Notes under the pieces: model-generated | Told to the model about the DNA's origin: nothing | What the model saw: the letters and a program-made list of their open reading frames with translations, nothing else | The model's database searches: none | Shown: positions 43,546 through 53,785 of the stretch, piece after piece | Position numbering within the stretch: the first letter of the stretch is position 1 | Layout: each line of letters starts with the position of its first letter | Made by a program: the position numbers and the translations under genes | NCBI RefSeq assembly: GCF_901001135.1 | Contig: NC_042616.1 | Span: 501,742,908-501,806,907 of the forward strand | Reading direction: 5' to 3' | Origin: Rhinatrema bivittatum | Taxonomy: Eukaryota; Chordata; Amphibia; Gymnophiona; Rhinatrematidae | DNA: 64,000 bases

Positions 43546-44463
43546 ATGGATCCGGCACAGCTCAATGCCTTGCAGGCCATACCAGGCCTGGCCCTGCGCA
43601 TTTTGGAGCAGCAAGACACCTTGGAGAAACTTACTTCAGCGTTCCATCAGCTACACGGCACAGCTTCAAGGCACAGCTTCCAACCATGAAGGTCAGTTAC
43701 AGGAGGTAACTTTAAAGACTGCAGTACCACTGGTGGCTCCAATCCGTTTCTCCAGAGAAATCCAAAAGACCCGGGGCTTTTTAAACCAGTGCTGCATGCA
43801 TTTTACCTTACAGCCATCTTTATTTCCTACGCTCTCTCCAAGACTACCTACATCCTTTCCTACTTGGATGGTAGGGCCTTGTCTTGGGCATCTACCTTGT
43901 GGTAAAGCAAGGACCCCATTTTGCAAGACACAGAAGGATTTATGGACTTATTTAAATACGTTTTCGATGACCCTGCCGAACTGCTGTCGCCGGTTCTGCT
44001 TTGGTTGAATTGAAGCAAGGCAACAGATCATTGGCTGAATTTGCCATAGAGTTCAAAACTCTTGCGGCAGAACTCTGCTGGGTCCCCCAAATGTCTCAAG
44101 ACTCTCTTCTTACAGGCCTGGATAACCGTTTAAAAGGACGAGCTGGCTGCTCGCAAAACACCTGCCTCGCTGGATGAATTAGTAGCCTTGGCCACTCGGA
44201 TTGATCACCGGCTCCGGGACAAGGTGAAGGAACTCCGGCCTAAGGTGTTGCCTGGGTTGAAACAGGCTAGTGCTATATCTGCACCTCGGATGGTTCCAGT
44301 AATCCCTGCTGCTGATAAAGATGAACCAATGCAACTTGGTCATGAATGTCTGACTTCCAAAGAGAGAAGACTTTGGAAGAGGCGCGGCCTTTGCATGTAC
44401 TGTGGTCAGCCCGGCCACGACGTCTCTACATGCTCCATTCATCCGGAAAATGGACGGGCCTAA
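43546..44463 (+). pseudogene. gag: Chromovirus gag, frameshifted
   Basis: Capsid/nucleocapsid polyprotein remnant. It begins with an ATG at 43546, only 13 nt after the LTR, reading MDPAQLNALQAIPG. Reading frame is lost and regained several times: about 43670, about 43790-43850, and with stops at about 44010. The last part, open to 44463, holds a zinc knuckle CMYCGQPGHDVSTC (C-x2-C-x4-H-x4-C), which binds genomic RNA. Its layout (short gag, one knuckle, pol following closely) is usual for sushi-type elements. It ends with a stop just before the protease region in another frame. Confidence 0.85.
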
Positions 44464-47400
44464 GTCCTGCAGGAGGACTGTTTTTAGGCCTCACTACGCC
44501 CTCTCCTCCGCTCTCTCTCCCAGTCTCCTTGACCTACCGACCAGTCACAGTTCAGACTCCTGCCCTGGTGGATTCAGGGGCAGGAGGCAGCTTCATTCTC
44601 AGACGACTAGTGGAATACTTGAGGATTCCCCTCATCTGGTTGAAAGATCCACTACTGTTATCCTCCATTCATGGAGAGCCCTTACCGGCGACGTGACTTG
44701 CCAAACCATACCAGTTACTCTGTGCACCAGAGCTCTCCATACGGAATCGCTCTCCTTTGTACTGGAAAGGGCCATGCATCCTATCGTCCTGGGGTTACCC
44801 TGGTTGCAAGTGCACCAACCCCAATTTGACTGGGCATCCTTGGATCTCTCCCGCTGGGGGCCAGAATGTCACGGGAGGTGCTTTAAAGAGATCTCGCCTA
44901 TCATTTGCATGCCCACGACTCCAGTGATGCCAGGACTGCCGCCCAAATATGCTTCCTTCGGGGATGTATTTTCCAAAGAAGCAGCTGATATTCTTCCTCC
45001 ACATAGGCCCTATGACTGTGCCATAAGATTGAAGCCCAATGCTGAGCCACCGAAAGGATGGGTGTACCCTCTCTTAGCCATTGAGAAAAAGGCAATGTCA
45101 GAATACATTGAAGAAAATCTCCAGAAGGGCTTTATCCGACTATCAAAGTCGCCAGCCGGCACAGGCTTTTTCTTTGTGGGGAAGAAGGATGGTACCCTAC
45201 GTCCATGTATCGATTACAGATGTCTAAATGAAATCATGATCAAAGACCGTTACCCCTTGCCATTAATCTCGGAGCTGTTTGACCGGCTGCAAGGGGCCAA
45301 GATATTTTCAAAGCTTGACCTGAAGGGGACCTACAACCTCATTCGCATTCGGAGCAGCGATGAATGGAAAAATGGCCTTCAACACGCGAGACGGCCACTT
45401 CGAGTATCTAGTAATGCCGTTTGGGTTGTGCAATGCACCCGCCATTTTCCAAAATATGATGATGACATCTTACAGGACCTTCTGTGCAAGAATGTTGTGG
45501 TATACCTGGACAACATACTAATCTTCTCCCAGGATTTGGACACCCACATTGCAGATGTCAAGCAAGTACTCCACCGTCTTCGTGAACACCGGCTGTATGC
45601 CAAACTCTCTAAGTGTGAATTTCACAAAGACTCAGTGCCTTTTCTAGGCTACATCGTGTCAAAAGAAGGCTTCCAAATGGACCCTCACAAACTTGAAAGT
45701 ATCAAGAATTGGTCCCAACCTACCAGCCTGAAGGCTTTAAGGAGATTTCTGGGGTTCACCAACTATTATCAAAGCTTTATAAAGAACTATTCTTCTTTAA
45801 CCATACCCTTGACTGCGATGACCCGCAAGGGTGCCAATGCTTCAAAATGGTCAGCGGAGGCCATTTCCCTGTTCAAGAAATTGAAGACTGCCTTCTCCAC
45901 AGAACCATGCTTGAGGCATCCAGACCCAAACAAGCCCTTTATCGTCGAAGTTGATGCTTCATATGTGGGTGTAGGGGCTGTGTTGAGCCAAACAGGAGAC
46001 TCAAAAGCCTTACGTCCCTGTTCTTTCTTCTCACGAAGATTTTCTCCAGCCGAGAAAAACTATGGGATCGGCAATAAAGAGCTCTTGGCAATAAAGCTTG
46101 CATTCGAGGAATGGTGGCCTTGGCTCGAAGGCGCTCAACATCAAATAACTGTATTCACGGATCAGAAAAATCTAGAGTATCTCTGCCACGCACAACATCT
46201 GAATTACAGACAAGCCAGATGGTCCTTATTTTTTAATCATTTCGATTTTGTGTTGAAGTACCGCCCTGGAGATAGAAACACCAGAGCAGACATGCTGTCA
46301 CGCTCCTTTCTTTCAGAGGATGTGCCTGATGAGCCACAGCACATAATTGACCTGAAGAAGATCCTCTTGGCATCTACTCAGTCTGTACCTGCTGGTAAAA
46401 CTATCGTTCCTAAAAGACTCAGGAAGAAAGTGCTCTTTTGGGCACACGATTCCAAGCTGGCTGACCATTCTGGCCAATGCCGTACCCTGCTCAAGATACA
46501 GAAGCTGTATTGGTGGGCTACCATCAAAAAGGATACCTATTCCTACGTGTCATCCTGCATCAATTGTGCTAAGAACAAACCCGCTTCTGGACAAAAATGG
46601 GGTCAGATGCAACCACTGCCAGTTCTGGAACGGCCCTGGTCGCACATTGCTACTGACTTAGTAGTCAATTTACCTACTTCCGGAGGAATGAATACCATCT
46701 GGGTGACAGTGGATCGATTTAGCAAGATGGCACACTTCGTGGTGCTCCCTGGCATACCTTCAGTCTTGGAGCTTGGAAAGCTCTTCATAAAGCACATATT
46801 CCGCCTCCATGGACTATCTTCTCACATCATATCTGAGCGTGGGTCCCAATTCTCGGCACGATTCTGGAGGGCCTTGTGCAAATTGTTTGACATCTCTCTA
46901 GACTACACCTCAGCCTATCATCCGCAGTCGAATGGCCAGACGGAATGGACGAATCGAACAATGAAGCAGTTTATTCGAGCTTATGTCACGTCCCAACAGA
47001 ATAACTGGGCCGAATTGCTTCCATGGGTTGAATTCGTTATCAACTCTCATCCAGCAACATCTACTGGATTGTCACCTTTTGAAGTGGTTTTTGGACGTTC
47101 CCCAACACCGCCACTTCCACTGAAGCTCTCAGTGACATCCCCAGCAGCTCAATCCACTGCTGATGATATCCATAATCTGTGGGTTCAGACAAAGGACATG
47201 CTAATCAAAGCGAGTGACCGTGCTAAGAAGTACTACGATGCACACCATTCGTAGTACTCCAGTCTTCAAGCCAGGAGACAAGGTCTGGTTGTCAACCAGG
47301 CACCTCAGACTTAAACTACCCTCCTCTCGGTTTTCTCCTCGCTACCTGGGACCATTCCCACTCCTTCAACGTATTGGCAAAGTCACCTACCATCTGAAGC

Positions 47401-47690
47401 TACCACATGGTCTCAACATCCATAATGCTTTCCACGTTTCACTTCTGAAACCGCTCATACTCAGCGAAATTACAAATTTACTTCCAAATCCCAAGACGAC
47501 TTAGAGTTCAAAGTCGAAGAGGTTCTGGATGTTCGGAAAAGAGGCAATACTTTTGAATACCTTCTATCATGGGAAGGTTTCAGCCTTGAAGAAAACTCTT
47601 GGGAACCTCAGACCAATATTCTGGACAAAGAGATGCTTCGTCAGTTCCACATCACACATCCTTCAAAACCTAAGCCTGGTACCCAAAGAG
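44464..47690 (+). pseudogene. pol: Chromovirus pol (protease, RT, RNase H, integrase, chromodomain), broken
   Basis: Protease: VDSGAGGSF near 44570 in a frame different from the rest. Long open stretch to 47254: RT about 44930-45700, with SKLDLKG (first catalytic D present) near 45310; 45367-45455 is out of frame; the catalytic Y-x-D-D box reads YLDN (near 45505), so one aspartate is lost. RNase H: VDASYVGVGAVLSQ (45950) and FTDQKNLEYL. Integrase: H-H-C-C finger (46450-46575), TDLVVNLP (46650), SERGSQF (46830; usually D where E stands) and NGQTEWTNR. After a frameshift at about 47250: GPF-type motif RYLGPFPLL, then a second frameshift and the chromodomain (about 47508-47670) with LLSWEGFSLEENSWEP. 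Confidence 0.93.
47508..47670 (+). other. Chromodomain at the integrase C-terminus
   Basis: Pattern V-E-E-V-L-D..Y-L-L-S-W-E-G-F..E-E-N-S-W-E-P..N matches the chromodomain fold, including the W-E-G and S-W-E-P residues that build the aromatic cage and hydrophobic core. Chromovirus chromodomains steer integration towards particular chromatin. It is separated from the integrase core by a frameshift. Confidence 0.85.
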
Positions 47691-47702
47691 GAGATCACCC
47701 TT

Positions 47703-47715
47703 TGAAGAGGGGTAC
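47703..47715 (+). promoter_or_regulatory. Polypurine tract
   Basis: TGAAGAGGGGTAC directly precedes the 3' LTR, the position and composition of the plus-strand primer. Confidence 0.6.
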
Positions 47716-48656
47716 TGTTGCAACCGTCGCTGCCCGACGTCTCCACTCCACCCACCTTACCTCTTTGGCGACTCCCTCTTTGGTTGATGGAAGTTTGGCT
47801 GCCGGGCCATCATTTTGCCGACCTCCTCTGGCGTCCCCGGACTGGCTGGATGCTGCCTTCCGCCATGTTCTCTTGAGGCCTAAGGGCGCGTGCGCGGCGC
47901 GGCTCCTACTCAAGTACCAGCTATGGCGCGAACTTCAGGGGCATCCCCCTGAGATGATGTCATCATCGCCAGATATTTAAGGTCTCTTGTTTTGCTAGCT
48001 AATCGAGTTAGCAAAGGGTTTCCTACCTAGCTGCCTCTAGGTATCGCTGCGAATGGGATTCGCTCTCCGCATATCTTGCTACTCTGCCTCCTCGGACTTT
48101 ACCAGGGGTACCCACCTCTCGAGGGCCTCGCTCTATCTCTTGCTTTTCAGGTCGCAGTCTGGAATCTGTACTCGCTCCTCGAGGACCCACGTTCCCGGAC
48201 CTGCTACTGAATATAACTTCTGCCAGGAAGTCACCGCTGCCTACAACACCAGTGCATTACCATCTCTCTCTTAGAGCTTTTCCTGGAACCAGGTACTCTC
48301 TCCTTGAGGGCCTACTTCATTCCAGCTCCTAGGCTGTTCCAAGAGACCATTGTGTGAGTGTTACCATCAAGGTTCTCTTCCTGAACTCTGCATACTCTGC
48401 CTACTCACTATCAAGCTGATACAGTACAATGCGCTCCGATGGAGCGCACTGTTAGCCGGCATTTGGACGCGCGTTTTCGACGCGCTAGCTTTACCCCTTA
48501 TTCAGTAAGGGGTAATAGCGCGTCCAAAACGCGCGTCCAACCCCCCCGAACCTAATAGCGCCCGCAACATGCAAATGCATGTTGATGGCCCTATTAGGTA
48601 TTCCCACGCGATTCAGTAAGTAAAATGTACAGCCAAGCCGCACATTTTACTTTCAG

Positions 48657-48690
48657 AAATTAGCGCCTACTCAAAGGTAGGCGCTAATTT
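48657..48690 (+). repeat. Perfect 14-bp hairpin in C3
   Basis: AAATTAGCGCCTAC and its complement GTAGGCGCTAATTT around a 6-nt loop. Confidence 0.95.
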
Positions 48691-48707
48691 CTCTGGGCAC
48701 CGGGAAA

Positions 48708-48745
48708 GTGCACAGAAAAGCAGTAAAAACTGCTTTTCTGTGCAC
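48708..48745 (+). repeat. Perfect 16-bp hairpin in C3
   Basis: GTGCACAGAAAAGCAG and its complement around a 6-nt A-rich loop. The equivalent in C2 is GTACAGAAAAGC at 34731-34764. Confidence 0.95.
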
Positions 48746-48782
48746 CCTCCGACTTAATATCATGGCGATATTAAGTCGGAGG
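48746..48782 (+). repeat. Perfect 16-bp hairpin in C3 (conserved family stem)
   Basis: CCTCCGACTTAATATC and its complement around a 5-nt loop, directly abutting the previous hairpin. Equivalent to 34692-34728 in C2, where a T-A pair replaces the G-C pair. Confidence 0.95.
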
Positions 48783-48965
48783 TCCCAAAAGTTTAAAAAA
48801 GTAAAAAAAAAAAAAAAAAGGCCCACAGCTTGCGGGTTGAAAACCGGACTCTCAATTTTGCCGGCGTCCGGTTTCCGAACCCGTGGCTGTCAGCGGGTTT
48901 GAGAACTGACATCAGCAAAATTGAGCGTCGGCTGTCAAACCTGCTGACAGCCGCCGCTCCTTTCC

Positions 48966-49011
48966 AAAAAGAGGCGCTAGGGACAAGCTAGTGTCCCTAG
49001 CGCCTCTTTTT
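48966..49011 (+). repeat. Perfect 20-bp hairpin in C3
   Basis: AAAAAGAGGCGCTAGGGACA and its complement around the 6-nt loop AGCTAG. Confidence 0.95.
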
Positions 49012-49362
49012 ACGGCTGGGCCTAATTTAAATAAATGTATTTACTGTATCACGCGCACAGGAGAGTGTCCTCTGCGCGTGCTGGGAGAGCGGGTGCTCGC
49101 CCGCTCTCCTGCGTTTTTACTGTATCGGCCTGTATCTCAGTTTCTCTACAGCTCAGCCATCCTGGGATTGCTGTTCCAGTGCCTGAGGGTCTACAGCCCA
49201 GCCGGGCTCTTCCAGCTCTCTACTGCCACCTCTGTTAATTCTCTAAAACAGTGTGTGTCTGTCTCCCAACTCTGAGCCCTCTCGGGATCTTCCCCCGTGG
49301 GCGTGGTCATCTGCCACCGGCCCAAGGATCCACCCACAATTATCACAAATAATAACAGTATT

Positions 49363-50335
49363 CGCACATAGGGAGGATGTACCAGCGCATATCCTATTTT
49401 ATAAACCTTGAGACTATGTGTATACTTGCAGTTTCCCACGAAAATGTTAACAGGAGTAAAAATGGGGTGGTTTAGGGGAGATCCAGGGCAGGGTTTGGGA
49501 GTACACGCGGTATATGTGCGTATATTACCAAACTTGACTGTACGTGTGCCGTTTCATCTGCTAATCAAGTCACACAATTGAAATGGCACTTGTCTTTTGT
49601 CTGTCATTTTCAGGTAGGATCGTCTGGGTGAATTGGTGATGGTCTGGGTGAACTGGTAGAGATAGCGGTGAACTGGTGATTCCAAGAATGTGCGCAAGTA
49701 TTTTCAGAAGCAGAGTACACATATATTTTATAAAACATCTGACTCCGCATTTAATTTTGGTTATCACATGCCTATTGTTATAGTTATTACAAATGTAAAA
49801 TATATGTATTCTGTCTTACAAGCATACTAAAACATATGTGCATACTTTCTGAGTAGAAATATGAGATAATTTTATGAAGTGTACAGCTCCTGCCACCTAA
49901 AATGCTAGCATAAATCTCCACAGACTCATTTATGCGTGTAAATGATCTACCTCAGACAGATTTCAAAGTTGGACTCCCTGTGTGCAAATTCTCGTGGCAA
50001 ACTTGCATGCTCCAAATAGCAGGTGCAATTGTGCATGAGTATTTATGCTGGAATATGCATGCAAGTCTGCTGAGAAGTCGGTGTAAGTTATGCGCATATT
50101 TGCATGCTAACTTATGCATGATATAAAAAAATTGCTGCCAGGGATGGTAACTTTAAAATGAGTGTGCAGGCGCCCGTGCACACATGTATATGTGCACAAG
50201 TGCACATATGCAGGAATTTTCAATTGTGCGTGCAATTGCGTGTGTATGATTTAAAATATGCCTATGTGTGTTCCTAATTTGAAGTGGTTACTCGAGCAAA
50301 CATAATTCTCATATCTTCCTTAGGAGTTTGTCGGC
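49363..50335. other. No gene seen; TG-rich decayed repeats
   Basis: Resumes the repeat split by the chromovirus, then decayed E-like text ('gggatggtaactttaaaatg', about 50142). No gene. Confidence 0.4.
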
Positions 50336-51540
50336 CAAAGCCCAAAGCAGGGGCCGCAGCTTAGGCTGGAGCACAGTGCTGGGGTCTCAGCCTAGGCCAG
50401 GGCTGACACCAGGGCCTTGGCCGAGACCTGAGCTCCCCAAACAGTCACCTACCTGATCCGTCGAGTATCCACGGAAGCAGCCAGGCTGGATCCCAATGGC
50501 TGCATCTTGATTCAGACCCAGGCCCGATGCTGGGGACTGGTCTGGAAGCCGGTTCCTGATGCCTGGGCCTCGGCATATGCCAAAGCATGGGCCCAGGCCT
50601 GACACTGAGGCCAGGTCTGGAAACTGGGTCCCAATGCCGGGGTTTCAACTCAGATCCAGGCCCAATGCCAGTGCCCGGCCCAGAGGCCAAGTCCCAATAC
50701 CTGGGCTTCATTCTAAACAGTAGCCTGGGCCCAGACCTGGCACTGCGACCTGGTCCGGAGGCAGAGTTGCGATGCTGGAGCCTTGATCTGGGCCCAGGCT
50801 AATGCCGCAGCCAGGCCTGGAGGCCTGGGTCCCGATTCCAGGGCCTCAGCCTGGAACCAGATCTGATGCAGGTGCCTGGCTCAAAGGCCAAATCCCAATG
50901 CATGGGCCTTGGCCTAGGCCAGGGACCAGGCTGGAGGCTTGGTCCAGATGCTGGGGCCTCAACTTGGACCCATGCCTGATGCCGGCGCCTGGCCTGAAGG
51001 CTGGGTCCTGATGCCTGTGCCTTGGCCTAGGGTCAGAGCCAGGCCTGGAGCACAGGACTTAGAGTAGCTCTGGAGACATCCTCTTCTTTCATCTTTTCTT
51101 CTTCAACTGATGCCGTCCACTGGTGTCGAGCTGGAATTAATAACACCAGCACATTCACCCCATCTGACAGCGCTATTTTGATGTACGGCATTCTACGGTC
51201 ATTGGGCTTGGGTCTGAGCTGGGCTGTAGTGTTGGGCCTTGGCCCGGGCTCCAGCCTATGCTGAGGCCCAAGCATTGGGACCCAGTCTCCAGGCTGGGCC
51301 CCAGAATTGGACCTGGATCCAGTCCAAGGCACTGGCATTGGGATCTGGCCTCTGGGCCAGGCCCTGGCATCAGGCCTGGGTCCAGGTCAAGGCCTGGTAT
51401 CAGGATCTGACCTTCAGTTTGGAATGCAGCATCGGGCCCAGGCTCTGGCTTGGTCCCCAATGTCGGGATCCGTCCTTTTGCCCAGGCTGCATCGTCTGGT
51501 CCGGGCCCTAGCTCCGGCCTAGGGCGAGGTGTCAGGTTGT
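50336..51540. repeat. Degenerate GC-rich minisatellite (CCTGGGCC / GGCCCAGG words)
   Basis: About 1.2 kb in which phrases like 'ggcccaggcctgatgctggg' recur with variable spacing in both orientations. A break at about 51060-51225 holds different sequence. Open frames on both strands are rich in G, P and L because of the repeat, not because of a protein. A related short piece flanks the L2-like LINE at 56490-56611 and 57868-57900. Confidence 0.8.
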
Positions 51541-51544
51541 GAGG

Positions 51545-53215
51545 GCCAAGGCCAAGTGTGTCTGCTCTGTTGCAGATCTTTATGTCATCTGCAAAAAGAT
51601 AAGTTTACCTTCTAATCCTTCTGCAATATTGCTCACAAAGATATTGAACAATACCAGTCCCAGAACCAGTCTTTGAAGATCTCCACTTTTATCACTCTTC
51701 TTTCTTCAGAATTAGTTCTATTTACCACTACTCACTGACGTCTGTCAGTCAGCCAATTAGTAATTAATTTCAACACCTTGGGACCCACTCCCAGACTTCT
51801 CATTTCAGTTAAGAGCCTCTTATACAGGTCTGTATCAGCTTTGCTGAAATCCAAGAAAACCATATTGAGTGTTTTTCCTTATCCAATTCTCTAGTCACCC
51901 AATCAAAAATATCAATCAGATTTGTTTGACAGGACCTTTCTTTGGTAAAACCATGTTGTCTTGGATCTTTTAACCAATTGGATTGCAGAGAGTTCATTAT
52001 CCTTTCCTTTAGCAGTCTCTCTATTAATTTTCTCACCACCAAGGAAAAACTAACTAGCTTTTAGTTGCTAGCCTCCTCCCTTTGTGAAGCAGGGCCACAA
52101 CTGCCTTTTTCAAGTCCTGCGGCACTAGTCCTGTCTTCAAGGATCTATTGAACAGGCCCTTCAGCAAGCTGGCCAGCACCTTTCCGAGCTCCCACGTATC
52201 CTGGGATGTATCTCATTTGACTCCTTGGCCTTGTCTACTTTCAGTCTTCCTAATTCCACACACCCTCTTCTGTAAATGGGGATGTATCTATCCCCCTCTC
52301 ATTTGCATTCTTGTTAGCTAATGACAGTCCTTCACCAATGTCTTCGTTAGTGAAAACTGAAGTATTTGTTTAATATTTCTGCTTTTTCTTCTTCTTTCAC
52401 CACACCTTGCTCCTTGTGTCCTTTCAGTCTTACATTGCCCCCTCTTTCTTCTTCCATTCTCTGAGATATATGAAAAATGTTTTGTCATCATGCTTGACCT
52501 CTTTGGCGATCTCTTCTTCCATACAAGCTTTTGCAATCTTGATTTCTTTCCTTGTTTCCTTTAGCTTCACCAGATGTTTTTCCCTGTGCTTCTCTTTTTG
52601 AGTTCCTTTTACTTTTTGAATGCTGATCTTTTTGCTCTTATTTTCTCAGCCTCCACCTTGAAGAACCATATTGGTTTCCATTTTCTCTTACTTTTATTTA
52701 CACTTTTTGCATAAAGGTTTGTTGCCTTTGTTATAGCTCCTTTTAATTGGACCCACTGTTGTTGCACTTCACCAATCTCCTCCCAGCCTTCTAGCCCTTC
52801 TTTGAGATACATTACAGTTTTGCCAGAGTCTGTATTTTTGAAGTCCATGACCTTAATCTTTGAGTAACTTCCCTTTCTCTTGGCTGTTATATAAAAAAAA
52901 TATCGTCTGATGATCACTGGTGCCCAGGTGGGCACCTACCCAGAAGTTTAAGATACTTTCTCCATTTGTGAGTACCAGAACCAGTAGCACTTCTCTCCTC
53001 AAGGGCTTTCATCACCAATTGTCTGAGGATAGCCCCTTGAAGGCTATCCAAAATCTCTCTGTTCTTGCAGATTCTTCTGCAGGGATAGTGCAATCTACAT
53101 CCAGCAGATTAAAATCTCCGAGCAATTCTTCTCCCTTCCTTCCCACCTTTTGGATGTCTTCAGCCGGATCTCTATCCAGTTATTCTGCCTGATTCAGAGA
53201 ACTGTAGCCCACACC
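51545..53215 (-). pseudogene. CR1-like LINE ORF2 (endonuclease end and RT), degenerate
   Basis: Read on the minus strand from 53215 to 51545. Endonuclease end: GDFNLLDVD (about 53110) and VGAHLGTSD-like with a stop or frame change near 52935. Linker with WVQLKGAITKATNLYAK (52609-52935 open stretch). RT: LLKERIMNSLQSNWLK and QHGFTKERSCQTNLIDIFD (51809-52042), the Q-H-G-F-x-K-G-R-S-C-x-T-N-L pattern of CR1-type RT, then VLFNIFVSNIAEGLEG near 51630, where the catalytic F-A-D-D follows but is degraded. Many stops. It lies against the minisatellite on its 3' side. Confidence 0.82.
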
Positions 53216-53300
53216 AGTGTAAATGTAAGTGTCATCTTTTCTTAAGCCAGCCCACAGTGCTTCTTCCTTTCCCACCTCCTCCATTTCAGTCACTCAGATA

Positions 53301-53690
53301 GGGGCAGATTTTTAATATTACACGCGTGGGGTACATTTGTGCGCTACCTGGAGCTACCTGGCGCGCACAAATGTACACCCGATTTTATAACATGTGTGCG
53401 CTGCATCTCGGCACTTCTACTTGCTTTTTCTGCAGGTAAAGCTTTGCTGAAAAAGTACACACCAAATGATTTGAAAAAAATGCCATCTAGGCACGCACTT
53501 TTCCTTCCTTGACGTGCACACACACGCCTGCAGGAAGGCCTCCTCTCACTGCAGCAAAAGCACATGTGTTGTGAAGCAGCGCCGTGCCGACTGTTAGCCG
53601 CACGGGGCCGGGGGCACCGTTGCAGACAGCCAATTTATTTAGGCAAAATGCTGGTCACCTGCATAAATCGCTTTGAAAATTGACTTCTTA
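53301..53690 (+). repeat. Family D-like element D6, diverged
   Basis: Begins GGGGCAGATTTTTAATATT and appears to end 'ctttgaaaattgacttc'. Internal 'gcgcacaaatgtacacccg' and its inverted partner give a hairpin (53337-53372), as in D2. No clear duplication. Confidence 0.5.
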
Positions 53691-53694
53691 AAGA

Positions 53695-53785
53695 TGGAGT
53701 CACGCTCCGCTGAGGATCCTTGGAAGGAGGCAGGGGAAGCAGCAGCAACAGCAGCAGCAGAAGAAGAAGAAGGAAAAATATTTGC
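53695..53785 (+). repeat. Purine-rich AGC/AAG trinucleotide tract
   Basis: (AGC)n and (AGA)n units around 53729-53775, with mixed purine flanks. Confidence 0.8.

Larger units (their letters stand above)
48412..49132 (-). mobile_element. Family C hairpin-chain element C3, in the 3' LTR
   Basis: The 5' LTR shows the empty site: CACTAT then CTCAG (43306-43316). Here CACTAT is followed by 721 bp and then TATCTCAG, so the insertion made a TAT duplication (or TATC; ends ambiguous by one base). Ends: CAAGCTGATACAGTA and rc CAGGCCGATACAGTA. Inside is a chain of near-perfect hairpins (48620-48650, 48657-48690, 48708-48745, 48746-48782, 48966-49011) and an A run. Orientation is reverse to C2. No coding sequence. 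Confidence 0.9.
42742..49357 (+). mobile_element. Full-length Ty3/gypsy chromovirus (Tf1/sushi-type), inactivated
   Basis: Two LTRs (42742-43532 and 47716-49357) flank gag and pol in one orientation. The order protease, RT, RNase H, integrase, chromodomain identifies a chromovirus. Near-matching 5-bp flanks GTATA (42737-42741) and GTATT (49358-49362) fit a target-site duplication with one change. Frameshifts in gag and pol and altered catalytic residues show that it is dead. The LTRs differ by several substitutions (four in the 71 bp compared at 43241-43311 and 48341-48411) and by indels, so the insertion is old. A family C element later inserted into the 3' LTR. Confidence 0.95.
47716..49357 (+). 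repeat. Chromovirus 3' LTR, interrupted by C3
   Basis: Starts TGTTGCAACCGTCGCTGCCC and ends AATAATAACA. Split at 48411/49133 by a 721-bp family C element. It keeps about 130 bp (48165-48292) missing from the 5' LTR but has lost the stretch with the AATAAA signal (present at 43431 in the 5' LTR). Confidence 0.92.

Noticed and set aside
50387..51522. Overlapping G/P-rich frames of 70-101 codons on both strands
   Set aside because: They reflect the minisatellite words and occur equally in several frames.
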